NCBI RefSeq assembly: GCF_963678635.1
Contig: NC_087063.1
Location: 19,532,143 to 19,596,142, forward strand
Direction: 5' to 3'
Length of the DNA: 64,000 nt
DNA from: Symsagittifera roscoffensis
Taxonomy: Eukaryota > Xenacoelomorpha > Acoela > Convolutidae
Shown one piece after another: positions 17,731 through 29,628 of this stretch (within the stretch, counting starts at the first letter, position 1; each line of letters begins with the position of its first letter). The notes beneath the pieces were generated by a model, which saw only the letters and a program-made list of their open reading frames with translations, did not search any database and had not been told where the DNA came from. The translations under genes were made by a program, and so were the position numbers.

Positions 17731-20700
17731 TCAACTCTCCCTATCAAGAAACTTTGATCAGCCGTATCCAGCGAGTTATTATAGTTCGACTTGCAGTTTG
17801 TGTACGTTTTCTTCTATCAAACACCAGGATAATTCCAAAAAATTTTGAGGGCTCAATTCTGAAGTGGTACATGCATAAATAATACACAATATTCACTCCT
17901 CTGATGCTTATTCTCGAAACTGACCTCAGAGGACAAAAACAAGAACTACCTTCAGGTAAAACGTCCTGTTTATGTCTTAACTAAGTCATCTTTTAACTCT
18001 GCTTCAAACGCTAGATTCACCCTAAAAGGAATAAAATAGCCCTTTGATGTTACTGCTAGGTCTTTTCACGACAATTAAAATTTTTTGCGGACGTCGACTC
18101 GACGAGCCCTTCACAGACATGCCCATTGAGTCATACAGGGCATTCAGGATGATCCAAACAGATTTTTAGAGTAAACTAATTGTTTTCCCTAATGAAATTA
18201 AGTTTTGACGAGGAAATTTCAGTTGTCAGTCTTTCAAACTTTTCGCGCAACCGTTAATGAAGATGCACAGGCCTGGAAGTAGGAAATCTGCCATGTCCCT
18301 GCTGTCAAATCAAGGTCTGAAATGAACACCTAATATTAATTGCTCCGATCACCCAAAGAATCTGGCGAGCCATAGGCACATCTGAAACATTCGCCCAGAC
18401 ATTACACAGTGACGGAGCGTAGAAAAAGTATCTATTGACGACTGGCTGATGTCAGTTACCTTAACTCTACTCGTTTTTAATCGTCTTGACCTAGTCAGTT
18501 GTTTTTCTGGTCTGTTAATGGCTAAATAATAAATTTCAGGTCATCAGCTAAACGACTTTTGATCAGCTTTCGTTTGCATGCGAAAATAACCACATAGCTG
18601 GGTCTCGGATCCGCAGACAACGTGATTACTATTAAAACCACGGCTAGGAAATCACAATTAGATATATTTTTAGTGACAGCTATATACTAAATCCATTAGA
18701 GACGAATTGACTCTTTACTCGACTCTAACTGCTCATGCTCTGAAATTCTAGACTAATATCGGAGTAAATTAAATACGTTCATGGCATTACAGCAGCTAAT
18801 ATATCATTTAAATTCTCTAACAGTCTCTGGGCACCGGGCTTATGATTCCGTACTATCCCGGAGATAACGTTGTTATCTCTCCAATTTTGTTGCACGGGAG
18901 GGTTCGGTGCAATCCCGAATGTCCCACTGGACCTTCCGTTCCCACAATCTTCTTATGATAAGCATCTTATTGTGTCTTGATGTCACGATAAGAGGCTTCG
19001 TTTATCTTCTATTATTCTCTCTTTTTCACCGAATAATTTCCGTTTTGCAATCAGTTGTTTTCTTTCACGTATACTTCCAGTCAAAATGGTCATTTTTCGC
19101 ATTTCTGAGAAATGTTTCAGTCCAAAGTGAAATTTTGAAAATTTAAAAATCTGGAATATTTTGAGCCTCCTTTTCATCGTAATTTCGACAATAATGCCTT
19201 TAACGTTGTTTTCGGCGTGCGTCGGAAAGTTCAACTGTGCAATCCCAATCTGAGGGAATGGCACAATCAGTTTTGGTTCTGAAAAAAGTAGAATTTTCTA
19301 AAGTCGATTCCAAGCTTACAACCACTTGAAATGTAGTGTTTCTTGCGCAATAACAAAAACTTTCAGGAACTATAAATCAGTAAAAATCCGTCCAATGAAT
19401 CTTTAGTTTGATAGTTCAAAAAAGCAATATTTGGAATTTGATTTAGCTTTTTCCCAACGACTAAATTACACAAGTCAATCTGATGGGCGCCTGATAAACC
19501 GTTGTTTAAACTGAAAATTTTAAGTACAGTTTGTATCTTAAGTGCAATAAAAATGTTTGTTTTATTTTCCTTCGTATTTCCTTACCACAAACCATGCTCA
19601 TGCGGTACAAGCTCTATGAAGTTAGCACAGGACCAATCGAGCCTTAGAAAATCTTTAGAAACCATAGCAAAAAAAAACACAATGCATTTCGTACTTGCTG
19701 AAGTAGATTTATGCTAAAAATTATAAATACAGTTTTTCTGACCGGGCTGGATAAAACTTTCAAACACCATTCCGACAGTCTTTTGATTAAATACAGCCCA
19801 ATTATCCCAGAATTCAAAAAAGTCAACTTTTGCTCCACATGCAACCTATAAAAGCAAACTATTTAAAATTCAATCGACTATGAATAACAAAACTGACATG
19901 CAGCATCGGAAGTCAAAGTTTTTTCAATTTTGAGAGGTTTTCTTTTAAACTTAAATACTTAAACAGACCAGAAGCTAATTTTCTCAGAAGTTCGACAAAA
20001 CCATATAGTTTTGGTAATTAAAATTGCCGACGTAAAAATGTCAATGAAACTGATTCCTACAAAATTGAAAAAATATGTCAAAAATTTTTCAACCTAAATT
20101 TTTGTGCCAAAAACATTAAATAAAAGGGACTATCTCTTGACAATGTGTAATAGTAATTTGAAAAAAAGAGTTTTCTGGATAGTTTTTTCAGATTTACAAA
20201 AAATTTTTTTTCCAAAGTTTGATTCTGTGAACCATCTACCAAGAGCGAATCTTCTAAATTATGTCTATTGAGTTTGAATCAACACTTTAAATGTTGTTTA
20301 TTGTCCCCGCACTCTTTCGAGCAGAATTTTAGTTTCGAGCAGAACTCGAAACTAAAACTAGAGTAACCGGCTGCTGTGCAAGTAGCAGAATAAGTTCCGA
20401 CCACATACATATAAAATTACGAAAAATTTACGTTTTCTCCAGCTGTGTGTCATGAGAAAGCAATACTATCGCGTATAAATTTAGTGAATTCTGCATTATT
20501 GATAACATTTGTCTCAAAAAGTCAATCGCAAGCAAAAAAATTAAAAAATAAATTCCCAAAAATCTGATGAAATATTCCCTTTTTTTGAAAAGTCATTAAC
20601 GTTTTTTAAGTTTTTTTTGCTAAGGAAGCGCTTATTCAAGCTTTCAATTCAAAGCTAGTGTTGTTTTGAGTAAAACCAAGTTTTTAGCCTAAAAAACCAA

Positions 20701-23448
20701 TTTCATATAACGAAAATTACTCGATCGCAGAGCTCAAAAGTTTCACAACAGCTTTTTGGGCTGAAGATTTAGTTTTACTCAAAGTGAACTAGCGGTTTTG
20801 AAAGCATGTATTAGTGGTTCCCTGACAAAAAAAATTAACTGATTTTTCAAAAAAAAACACTTTTCTGAACACCGGAACATTTTTTCGAAACTTTCTAATA
20901 TTTCTTGAAATCACCATTGAAAGGGCTTTGAAATGATGTATTATTCATATGATTTTTTTGTTAACACATTTTAAATTTTCTATAAAAAACAAAAAAAGAC
21001 ACAACGACCATAAGAAAATTTTCAGACGAGAAAAAAACTTTCATTTTTACACCTTCTTAGAATCAAGGGAACATCCACTACTCAAAAAAACTGTGTGAAG
21101 TAAGCGGCTGAATAAAATGAAGTGCAAAATTAATCACTAAAGATAAAAAATTTAAGCTTTCAAAGTCCACAAAGTCACAGAGTTGTCGGTTGCCTTCCCC
21201 GCTAATCTTATTTTGAAAAGTTAAAAAAAAACAATTTTTAACTCACGCCTGTCTCGCACAAGAAAATGGAACACGCAATCTCATTGCTTTTAATTGATAA
21301 ATGTTTAATAATCAAGTGTAATACTTGTTTTGCCTTTGAATTTTGTACACAATCGTAACCCTATAACTTCAGAGATGTTGTATAATCTGCGTTCAAACAA
21401 CTCGGTCACAGACAATTCAGCCCATTTCAAATTCAAACAATTCAGTAAATAAGAGTGAGACAATTTCGCCAAAGTTTATTCAGACAGTTTTAAATTTTTA
21501 AAATGTGCGGGCAAAACTTTTCACATGCGGCTAAGGATTAAAGCTTTATTTAAACGACTTATAAATAATTACTTTCAAATGAACATGAAACAAATAAAAT
21601 TTACAAAACCAAAAGTACCTATAAATAAAAGATTTTCATACAAAGCTTTATGTTTCCAAATTTAGGATAGTGGCTAGTCCCTAAAACTTACTGGCCACAC
21701 AGTTACGCTGATATTTAAATCATTCCTTAGGCGCGGGAAGGTGCTACCGCTATCAGTTTGAAACTAGTTTGAAGCTTAAAATTCTTCAAAAGATAATTTA
21801 ATTGCGATTAAAACATTGTCCATTCAGAAAATAAAATTGAATTTAGTTAGTCGGGAATATTGTCGCTGATAGTTGTATTGATAGGTTTTCAACTTGTCAA
21901 TTTTTTTTTTGGCTTTTTACAAGCATGCGTAACTGTTCTTTCAAAAGTTCTATTCTTCATAGCCATTTATTATCTTGAAAGGAAACTGATTTTTCTAGAA
22001 AAATATTTTCTAATTGGAAATATGGAATATAAAATAAGCTTTAAAAGTGGTAAAAATGTACTGTGGGCAATATATGATACATGTAGCCCTATGGCGTAAT
22101 CATCACAAGAAATAGTCGAAGTATTAGTGTTGAAGTTCAAGATTGTGGTAGCTATGACTCCTTGCTAACAAATACTTGTCGATGCTGTTTTTTTTTAGTT
22201 ACCAGAACTAGCAAAACTGCTCATATCATTAGCAAAGCTTTGACCTTCCCAACTGCCCTGAAGCGTCAATTAAACAAATTGTTGCAAAATGAACAAAAAA
22301 TGAAACAAAATTGAGTTTTGAAAAGTTTTCGGTTTACTGTGTCCAGCAGACTTATAGTAGGGATCATCTGACAGAATTGCATTCATAGCTCTACAGTCAT
22401 GGACTTGAAACTATGCGCTTTTAAGGTTTTGCCAAAAAACACCGCTAATAAGTTCTGGCTTTAGAAGAAATAAGTTGATGAAGAAATACGAGTCTTCAGA
22501 AATTAATAACTCTAAAAAACAATAGGCAGAATGTTAAAACCTTCAAAATTGCCGCCATAATGGAGAAAGTCACAGAAGGCAATTTCGAAGTTGCTCAGTT
22601 TTTACGAAGTGTTATGCGTTCAAAATAATTGACATGAAAAACTTTAGCTTTTAATGGAAAGCATGTTATGCTGACTAAACATAAAATTTTACTGTTGAAA
22701 ACGCAAACATCTACAATGAAACTTTACTCTTCTAGCACCAATCCATTTTTTTAAAAATCGAATTTGGTTTTTTTAAAAAGTTTTTGAGCGGTACAACAAT
22801 TTAAATTGACTGTTAAATATCAAAGAACGCTCGAAAATTTTGAACACTGTGCTACGGAGTTTTTGAAAATTAAAATTTTGCATTCAGTTTCTGTTTTTTT
22901 TTCTACGTTGAAGCAAAAACCGGATTGAGAGTTTTGTTTGAAATCACCGCATGTATGAAATGTATGATCTCTTTTAATTTTTTGATCGAAAAAGTACAAG
23001 GCCATGCGCAGTTAAGTAATATCTTATAAGCAACTGTCTTTGTAGAAATAAGAAAGTTTTATTGTAAGAATAGTGTGAGGAAAAAATAATCAAATTGCAC
23101 AACTTTTGACCTTTCAATAATTGTTACAGTTTCGTTTTGAGCGTTTTTGCATACCATTATCATATCAGACTTATCTCGAATATTAGTTTTGCAGTTCTTG
23201 ACGTGTTTTGAACACCCATATGATATCAAGGCTTTAGCTCAGAATCAAAAAGAGACTCTTTCCAATGAACAAAATGCAAAACATTTCATTCTTTAACGAC
23301 CCATGTTTGAATTTAAAACTTCAAACCAAAAACAATTGCGGCGAAATATTCCATGTTTTTCATGCCACAGTAGATGCAAATTTTGTCACTTTGTATTTTT
23401 TACCTTGAATAGCTTCCCAGGTCCTGGTGTTTGACTTAGGTTTTGACC
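17731..23448. other. Long non-coding stretch, no gene recognised
   Basis: I see only short AT-driven frames. The one clear structure is a perfect 13-bp hairpin at 20327-20357 (TTTTAGTTTCGAG, loop CAGAA, then the complement). Shortly after it, GGCTGCTGTGCAAGTAGCA (near 20370) recurs in altered form near 62450, so a small dispersed repeat is likely. Confidence 0.5.
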
Positions 23449-24028
23449 GACTTGAACAAAATTAGCTATGCCTCGACCGAAACGACCGGAAAAGCTATGT
23501 GTCGACCTACTCACCTCAAACTATCTGTTTTTGCCGTCTCAACTGAAAGTAAATGTGCTCGACGGTGTTCGACCCGAGCGTGATATATTTTGACCGACTC
23601 GACCTAAAATGATTGTTTCGAGCAAATCGACTGGAGCAAAAAAGTGTTTGATTGTGTCTGACCCAAGCCCACGCTTCGGCTGACTCGATCTGTATAATGT
23701 ATGCAACTCAAAAGTTGATCATCTTTGCTGTTTTCACCACCAACTTGTGAAATAATTTGAATATTTTTGCTTTGGTTTTCTTTAAACTTACTTTTGAATA
23801 AATAGATTTTTCAATTTGACATTTTTAGTTCATCAAAAAATGTGATCATTGATTACTTCAAGTGGTCTAAGCATCGCTTCTCGTACTTTTTCTAAGATTG
23901 TCTGTGGCCCATTTCTTGAGTTCGACTATATTTCGATACTGTGTTTGATCACATGTTTCGACCCCGCTTGGTAATCGGTTTTATGCTCGACTATGTTTTG
24001 GCAATCAACAGATTTTTGTCGAAACATA
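23449..24028. repeat. Degenerate TCGAC-rich array
   Basis: The pentamer TCGAC and near variants recur irregularly every ~15-30 bases at 23449-23695 and again at 23918-24028, far above chance for this AT-rich DNA. It looks like an eroded minisatellite. A similar motif (TTCGACCCTAGT) forms an array in the tandem units. Confidence 0.5.
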
Positions 24029-24596
24029 AATCGAACACTTCAACTCGAGTTATGAGGAGAGGAAAATTGAAATTTTCTGTTTCCATCAAACAAAAACTAT
24101 TTCATAGACTTGAAAAGGCAATCGTTTTTTGATGAAGAGGCTATACGACAAGCTGATGCTTATTAGGTTTTTGCTCAAAATAAACTGTTTAAAAGGTGCA
24201 GCAATTTACCCAGCGTATGTGAATAAGTTTTTGATTTCAATTAAAAGGTTTCGAAAAAGATCAGTTTGAAACCTCAATGTTTTGCCTTGATAAATGCAGT
24301 TTTATTTTTCCAATTAAAACCGTGTTTGACTGCCTTTTTAATTAACCGCTGTTGGTTAGAAAAAATTTATTTGTTTTTTAACGCTTCTAAACAGAAAAAT
24401 AACCCAAAATTAGATAGCCAAGATGCAAACCGACAAAACTGAAAATGAAATTGATAGATAAAACTGGTAAATATAACAGCAAACAAACTAATGTCTTTCA
24501 AGCTTGGTAGAGCTTCGAATCAGACTTCTTTTAGTTTCTGCTAATCGTGGCAGAAAAAGTTCTGTAGTTCGCCATTTTCGCTAAAACGGTAGCCTG

Positions 24597-25301
24597 ATAA
24601 CTCGCAACAAAAGACAACTCGCAAAACAAAACAACTAAGAAAAAAAAAGACAGCTTAAAAAGAGACAACTCGTATACAACTCGGACGAAAAAAAAATTTC
24701 ATATTTATCTAATAGCCAAACACGCAAAGCAGTAAAACATCAAAGCCTTTGAAGCGTTAAAATTTTTTAGCTTAAAGGGATTTGACAGACCAAAGTTAAA
24801 TGAAAGAGATGGCAGCTGCGAAATTATTTCATTGTTTTGATAGTTTTTAACAATTTACTTTGTTGCAGTGGTTCTTATTCAGGACATTTATAAGTCTTTT
24901 ATTCAGATTTGAACCAAATCTTACTTGTTGGTTTTTTGAATTCAAATTACTGCATTGCTGAACTGATTCCATCTAGCTGGTTTGGAATTTGGATCTTTTC
25001 GTAGAATTTCACAAACATTTTCGCCGCCCAATTTTTTCGAAAAAAATTAAGTATGTTTGGAGCTGATCATTCTCAGTTGTTGCTGCGTAGATAGCTTGTG
25101 GCTTTTAAACGAACAAAAGATTCAACTTTTTCCCGAATAATTGTTTTCAATTAAGTACAAAATTAACTGATATTTAGTGGATGATTACGGGTCTTAGTTA
25201 AGGGTTAATTAAAGGGTTCAATTACAAGTTTTTGAGAGTTATCGCGTTTTGCGAGTTGTCGTTTGTTACGAGTTGTCGTTTGTTGCGAGTTGTCGTGCTA
25301 C
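24597..25301. mobile_element. Foldback-like element with repetitive ends
   Basis: The right end is three tandem 17-base units of the type GCGAGTTGTCGTTTGTT (25251-25301). The left end carries the same sequence inverted, starting AACTCGCAACAAAAGAC (24599 on), with a ~31-base arm that pairs with the right end. About 600 bases lie between, without a convincing gene. Inverted ends made of short tandem repeats are typical of foldback elements. No target duplication was identified. Confidence 0.5.
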
Positions 25302-26869
25302 AGAAAACATTGGAAACAGTCACCATTGCCCGCTGGAGCAGCCCCTGCTTAAATCAAAGTGTAAGGGCCGTCATTGAAAGACACCATAAAGACTCGAGTG
25401 AAATCCAATGTTCGCGCCTGTGGGACTTGCTTGAGAAAAGTTTCAGTATGACTTTAAAAAAAAACAAACATCATCAGAATCGTTTGAGGAGGAAAAAACG
25501 TTTTTCGAGAAAAAAAGTCAAAAAACATTTCAGTAATTATTCTTCCGAGTCTAAATTGAGTTTTTGTTTCACTTGAAACAGTCTTTTGTGCTTAAACTGT
25601 GCTAATGGCGATTCACGATTGTTTTTAATTGTTCATTTTTCCCCCTAGCTTAAACAGATTTCCCATAAAAAATTTTTAATTGCTTGACGAGTGTAAAGGC
25701 CATAAAATGTCACATTAAAATTTCATGTAAAACTCAGACCCAAGAATGGAAGCTATTGAAACTCAAAATTTTAAAGAACCTTTTTTCACAAATTATGCAA
25801 CAAGTCAATTGATTAATAAATTTTGGAGGATTAGACTTTGTTTAAATTTTAAGCCCTCTGGCGATGTATGCATTATGGCATGAACAATGTCTGCAATATC
25901 TGAAAAAAGTTCGCTTCATTGCTTCATCTGCCGGCGTTTCCATGGAAAAGGAAATAGTATTTTCAAGTCAGGTTTCTCCACCAATTCTTCTAGCGATCCA
26001 GACTAAAACATTTATCTGTTCGAAAAGGTCGGCATAGAGTACGTCGGACCTTTTCTTTTTGCTAAACCTTCCTCAATGACTAAACAAAAATCAGCTTGTT
26101 CATGTGCGTTACATCCGTACTATTTATTAGAAACTAACAGAAAACCTCTCAGCAAGCAGCTGCATGACGGCTTTGTGCGGGTTGATTACTCGCTAAGGCC
26201 CACCTCAATGTCCTCTTGAGGAAAACACATATTTCAATGAATCAAAAAACACTACCTATTTTTGAAAACTTAGCCAGCTTTTTACGAGATCAAAATATCA
26301 GTTAAAAACTGAACACTGCTTCTGCTCCTCATTTTGCTGGTGGGTTAGAAAAAAAACGTTCAGCTGAATAAACGAATCTTGAATTGACTCTACCCCACAA
26401 AAAACTGGCCACTTGGACAAATCATGGAATCTTTTAAGCGTGATCGTGCGCGATTAAATTCGTGCTAGGAAAACAAACGATCTGTCGTAAAAAAACTTTG
26501 TAACGCTTAACATTGAGGTTTTCCCTAAGGGGATTAATTTTAATCAACAATTGATAACCATTGTTAATTCTTGTACTTCTCGCAAGTTTCTGGAAATATT
26601 TTTCTGTACCTAAAATTGCTCATTGCAAAAGCATCACGCTGTGACTTTCCAGCTCTTATGTGCAAATAGGTTTCAAACAAAAGGATCTGAAAGATAGCTC
26701 AAAATTTTATGATTACAGTAATGATTTAAATTATCGGGACAAAATGAAGAAAGTTTGAATTGTCAAACGCGTTTTCATCAATTTGGGTTAAAATTAGACA
26801 AAAAGTGAAGAGAACAAATTTTGCTTAAAATTTCAATAAAACCAATATGGATCTTCTTCTTACGGACTT
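25302..26869. other. Non-coding stretch, no gene recognised
   Basis: No frame with coding character and no clear repeat seen. The DNA is AT-rich with scattered homopolymers. Confidence 0.4.
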
Positions 26870-27740
26870 CGCAGGTAACAATATTTACATCTTGGTCTCA
26901 AAAAGGGGCAGAAACGCCCGATCGCATCATCTTCTTCTTCTACTCCGCCGGAGGACAATTGACCGCTTAAGCGACCCTCTCCTCGGACGCCTATTGCTGC
27001 CAAATTTGTCTCTTTCCCGATTCAATCCAGGCCTCAAACTCTTCTATTTGCATAGACGCCGCTGTATTCGAAATCTAAGCTAAAATTGCCTCCAAAAAAT
27101 AGTATTCCGGATGCTCTAGGTATTCGCCCATTCCTCAGCAACTTTGACCCTGTGGTCGACTTAACGGCTTCTTCGTCTACCTCGAGAAACTTGTTTTCGG
27201 ATACTTCAGGTATCAAAGTCAGGCACCTTCATTTTTGAAGACAATTTTTATGGCGTGCCCGGATCTAAGCCCCATCTCGATGACAATTCTTCTATCCCAA
27301 AGTCACACGAGTACTCTGCAGGGTCGGGATCGGCCGTCCCAGGTCTTCCAGCTCTAGTCAATTCTACAGGTGGCTCGGAGGGTGACGGAAATATCTCTTC
27401 TACGTCAAAGTTGTCGCGAACATCGTCTCGTCAGATGAAACAGACTTCATTTTTCGGCAGCCCAATTCGGCATGCAGTGAGTCTCGTCTGTTCCCCATCT
27501 GATTAGCCTCAGGTGTCAAGTCCCGAAATGGTCTCTCCAGATAACCGTGTCCGTTTTGACCAGTCCAGTCTGGAAGAACGTCCTCAAGTGGATCCTTTCA
27601 GGGCGAATTCGACCAGGGACACCTCAGGCTTTACACGAAAATTCACTCGTTTCCCACAGTCTTCCCAGCCGTCTTCAGAAAACCCCATGAGTATAAATGA
27701 GAATGAAAACATAGCCATGAAAAATCAATTGTCATTAAAC
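26870..27740 (+). pseudogene. Decayed Ser/Pro-rich coding island
   Basis: GC content and codon-like composition rise sharply against the flanks. Two frames join into a coding-like reading rich in Ser, Pro, Thr and Arg: 26905-27237 carries three in-frame stops, and 27255-27866 carries one TAG at 27504-27506. Lengths of 80-110 codons between stops, and low-complexity blocks such as ASSSSSTPPEDN, indicate a formerly translated disordered protein. An AG acceptor-like CTTCGCAG precedes it at about 26866-26873. It may be an old gene exon or the gag of a dead retrotransposon. Family not recognised. Confidence 0.4.
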
Positions 27741-28572
27741 TCGCGTTATTGCAATTTCAATCAAAACTTTTCGAGTACTTTAATCTTTATTAGTAAAATG
27801 TTTTTTTTTTGTCTAAGCCACATTAAATTTGTTCTTCATGTCATTAAAATTCATATGTCCATCTGAATTTTCTCTAGAGGGAGAAATGTGGTGCAGTGTC
27901 AATTATGTGCACATTATTACGTCATGCTTATTAAAATCAGTTGTTCTAATTTTGGATTACAAGGTCGTTGACGACCTGTCAAACCACGGTTTAGTTCCAA
28001 TGCAGTTTTTTTCTCACTTTTTTGACATTTTATGCAAGATTTAAGTCGATATAGTTTAATTGTCATGACATTATATATATCATTGTTTGTCTACATATCT
28101 ATACACTCAAGATGAATTGAATCTTTGCAAACTTTAACTTAGTCTTTCTTCTGAGTTATCACACGCTTAATTAAAATCAGCACTGCATCATATATGAACT
28201 GGATGAAAAGAGACTCAAATCATGCAACATGGAATTGGTATTCTTCCGTTGGCTCTTCTGAAAAATCAATAATAGGTTCAAGCGCCACCAGGAGACTTTT
28301 TTATAGCTAGAATTAGCCTTGATTTTGCTAATTTTTGATCAAAATTAGGATGATAAATAAAGAATTTTAAGAAAATCCATGCTTAATTTAAACTTCTCAA
28401 AAAGAATTTCCGATCAGAAATTAGATTAGATACAAAGTATTTCAGGTCAGAACTAAAGAATTTTCTCGGTAGGATATTAGATTGGACCAAAAACTTAAGC
28501 GTGAGAAAATTTACTTCAACAAGTTCGACTTTTCGACTTTTTAAACAGCTCGTTTTTATTTTCCTTTTACTA
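27741..28572. other. Non-coding flank left of the tandem array
   Basis: AT-rich sequence with no recognised gene. It ends where homology between the tandem copies begins (ACATCTGTCAAATTTAG at 28573). Confidence 0.4.
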
Positions 28573-29022
28573 ACATCTGTCAAATTTAGATGCTTTTAGC
28601 TCAAAAGTTAATTAGACTTTTTCCGATCATTAACCTCCAATATGTTTTCTACTTTTAACGCATAGGCTGCGAATTAATTCGGCTCAGCATAGACTACCCA
28701 AAGTGAGTTGCGGCCTAATAATTAATGTAGTTAATACTTTACTAGATGTGAAAGATGTCGACTTGTAATTTTCAGTATATGAGTGGAAAGTTTTTCTTAG
28801 ACGTTCAAACCATAATATTTTTTTTAATTCGGGATTCTAAGACCGAATGATGGCATTAAGGTACTGGACCAAGCCGAACTCTTCTGTAAACGTGCATTAC
28901 CGAATGCAAATTGGTAGAGCTTGTATTTGGAAAAAAAACCTCAAATTTAGCTTGAATTTGGAAAAAAACCTCAAAAAATGTATTGCAATATTGCCAGATG
29001 TAAACTAAAACTGATATCAAAA

Positions 29023-29628
29023 CTAGAAAAACCAATTAGTTCTTCTGCTGTCAGCTGATCGTACCATTTCTTCGTCCAAAAACTCATTGCAACTGGTCAA
29101 TCTCTTCGAAACAGCTTTCACAATTTTTGGTATGCTGATCACAAAAGCGAATACAACAGCTATTCCGGCTGGAACAAGTCCGCTGACGGGCATCCAAACG
29201 CTCCAGCCAAGAGTTCCTTCCTCCCCACTTTTCATATAAGCTGATTTTTGGAAATAATCACCAGCAACCAGCAAAGCCAGATTGGAAATAGTAGCTGTCA
29301 AAACAGCTAGATGTACAGGCAAACTCTCTTCGTTAATCAAACATCCAGCGAAAGCAATGGACGCCAAAAAACCAGCGAAAATATCCACTTGGTAGAACGT
29401 ACTCGCTAGTGAGAGCTGTTTGAAAAGTGGCGTATCGTGGTTTTCGTAGGAAGAGCAATCATCAGGATCGTTTGTAGGGGAGGAACAGTTGACGTGAAGA
29501 CCCAAGGAGCCACCCGAGGCTAGATTGAAGCCATGACTGCCGTGGGCAAACAACGAGGACATCAGAGATAAAGCCACACACAAGATACCAAGATACACTA
29601 GGTTGTGTTTCCACGTTGGTATGTGCAT
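29023..29628 (-). CDS. Four-helix membrane protein, tandem copy 1 (201 aa)
   Basis: Intronless frame from ATG at 29628 to a stop at 29023. Hydrophobic helices lie at about residues 10-28, 81-98, 106-125 and 145-166. The first loop (29-80) is extracellular by the positive-inside rule and holds two Cys (48, 58) and an N-glycosylation sequon (N47-C-S). The tail (167-201) is basic then acidic. This topology is that of claudin/PMP22/clarin-like tetraspan proteins, but the claudin W-GLW-C-C signature is absent, so only the fold class is suggested. Compared with copies 2 and 3 it differs at about 11 positions (including G43, V121, Y131 and several C-tail residues). All changes are substitutions and the frame is intact, implying the protein is under constraint. 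Confidence 0.75.
   Translation of the reverse strand: MHIPTWKHNLVYLGILCVALSLMSSLFAHGSHGFNLASGGSLGLHVNCSSPTNDPDDCSSYENHDTPLFKQLSLASTFYQVDIFAGFLASIAFAGCLINEESLPVHLAVLTATISNLALLVAGDYFQKSAYMKSGEEGTLGWSVWMPVSGLVPAGIAVVFAFVISIPKIVKAVSKRLTSCNEFLDEEMVRSADSRRTNWFF

Noticed and set aside
25251..25301. CRISPR-like array
   Set aside because: The 17-base units are directly adjacent without spacers and the genome is eukaryotic.
25232..25576. 114-codon basic frame at the foldback element's right end
   Set aside because: It has no ATG, begins inside the tandem 17-mers, and its basic tail comes from A-rich DNA.
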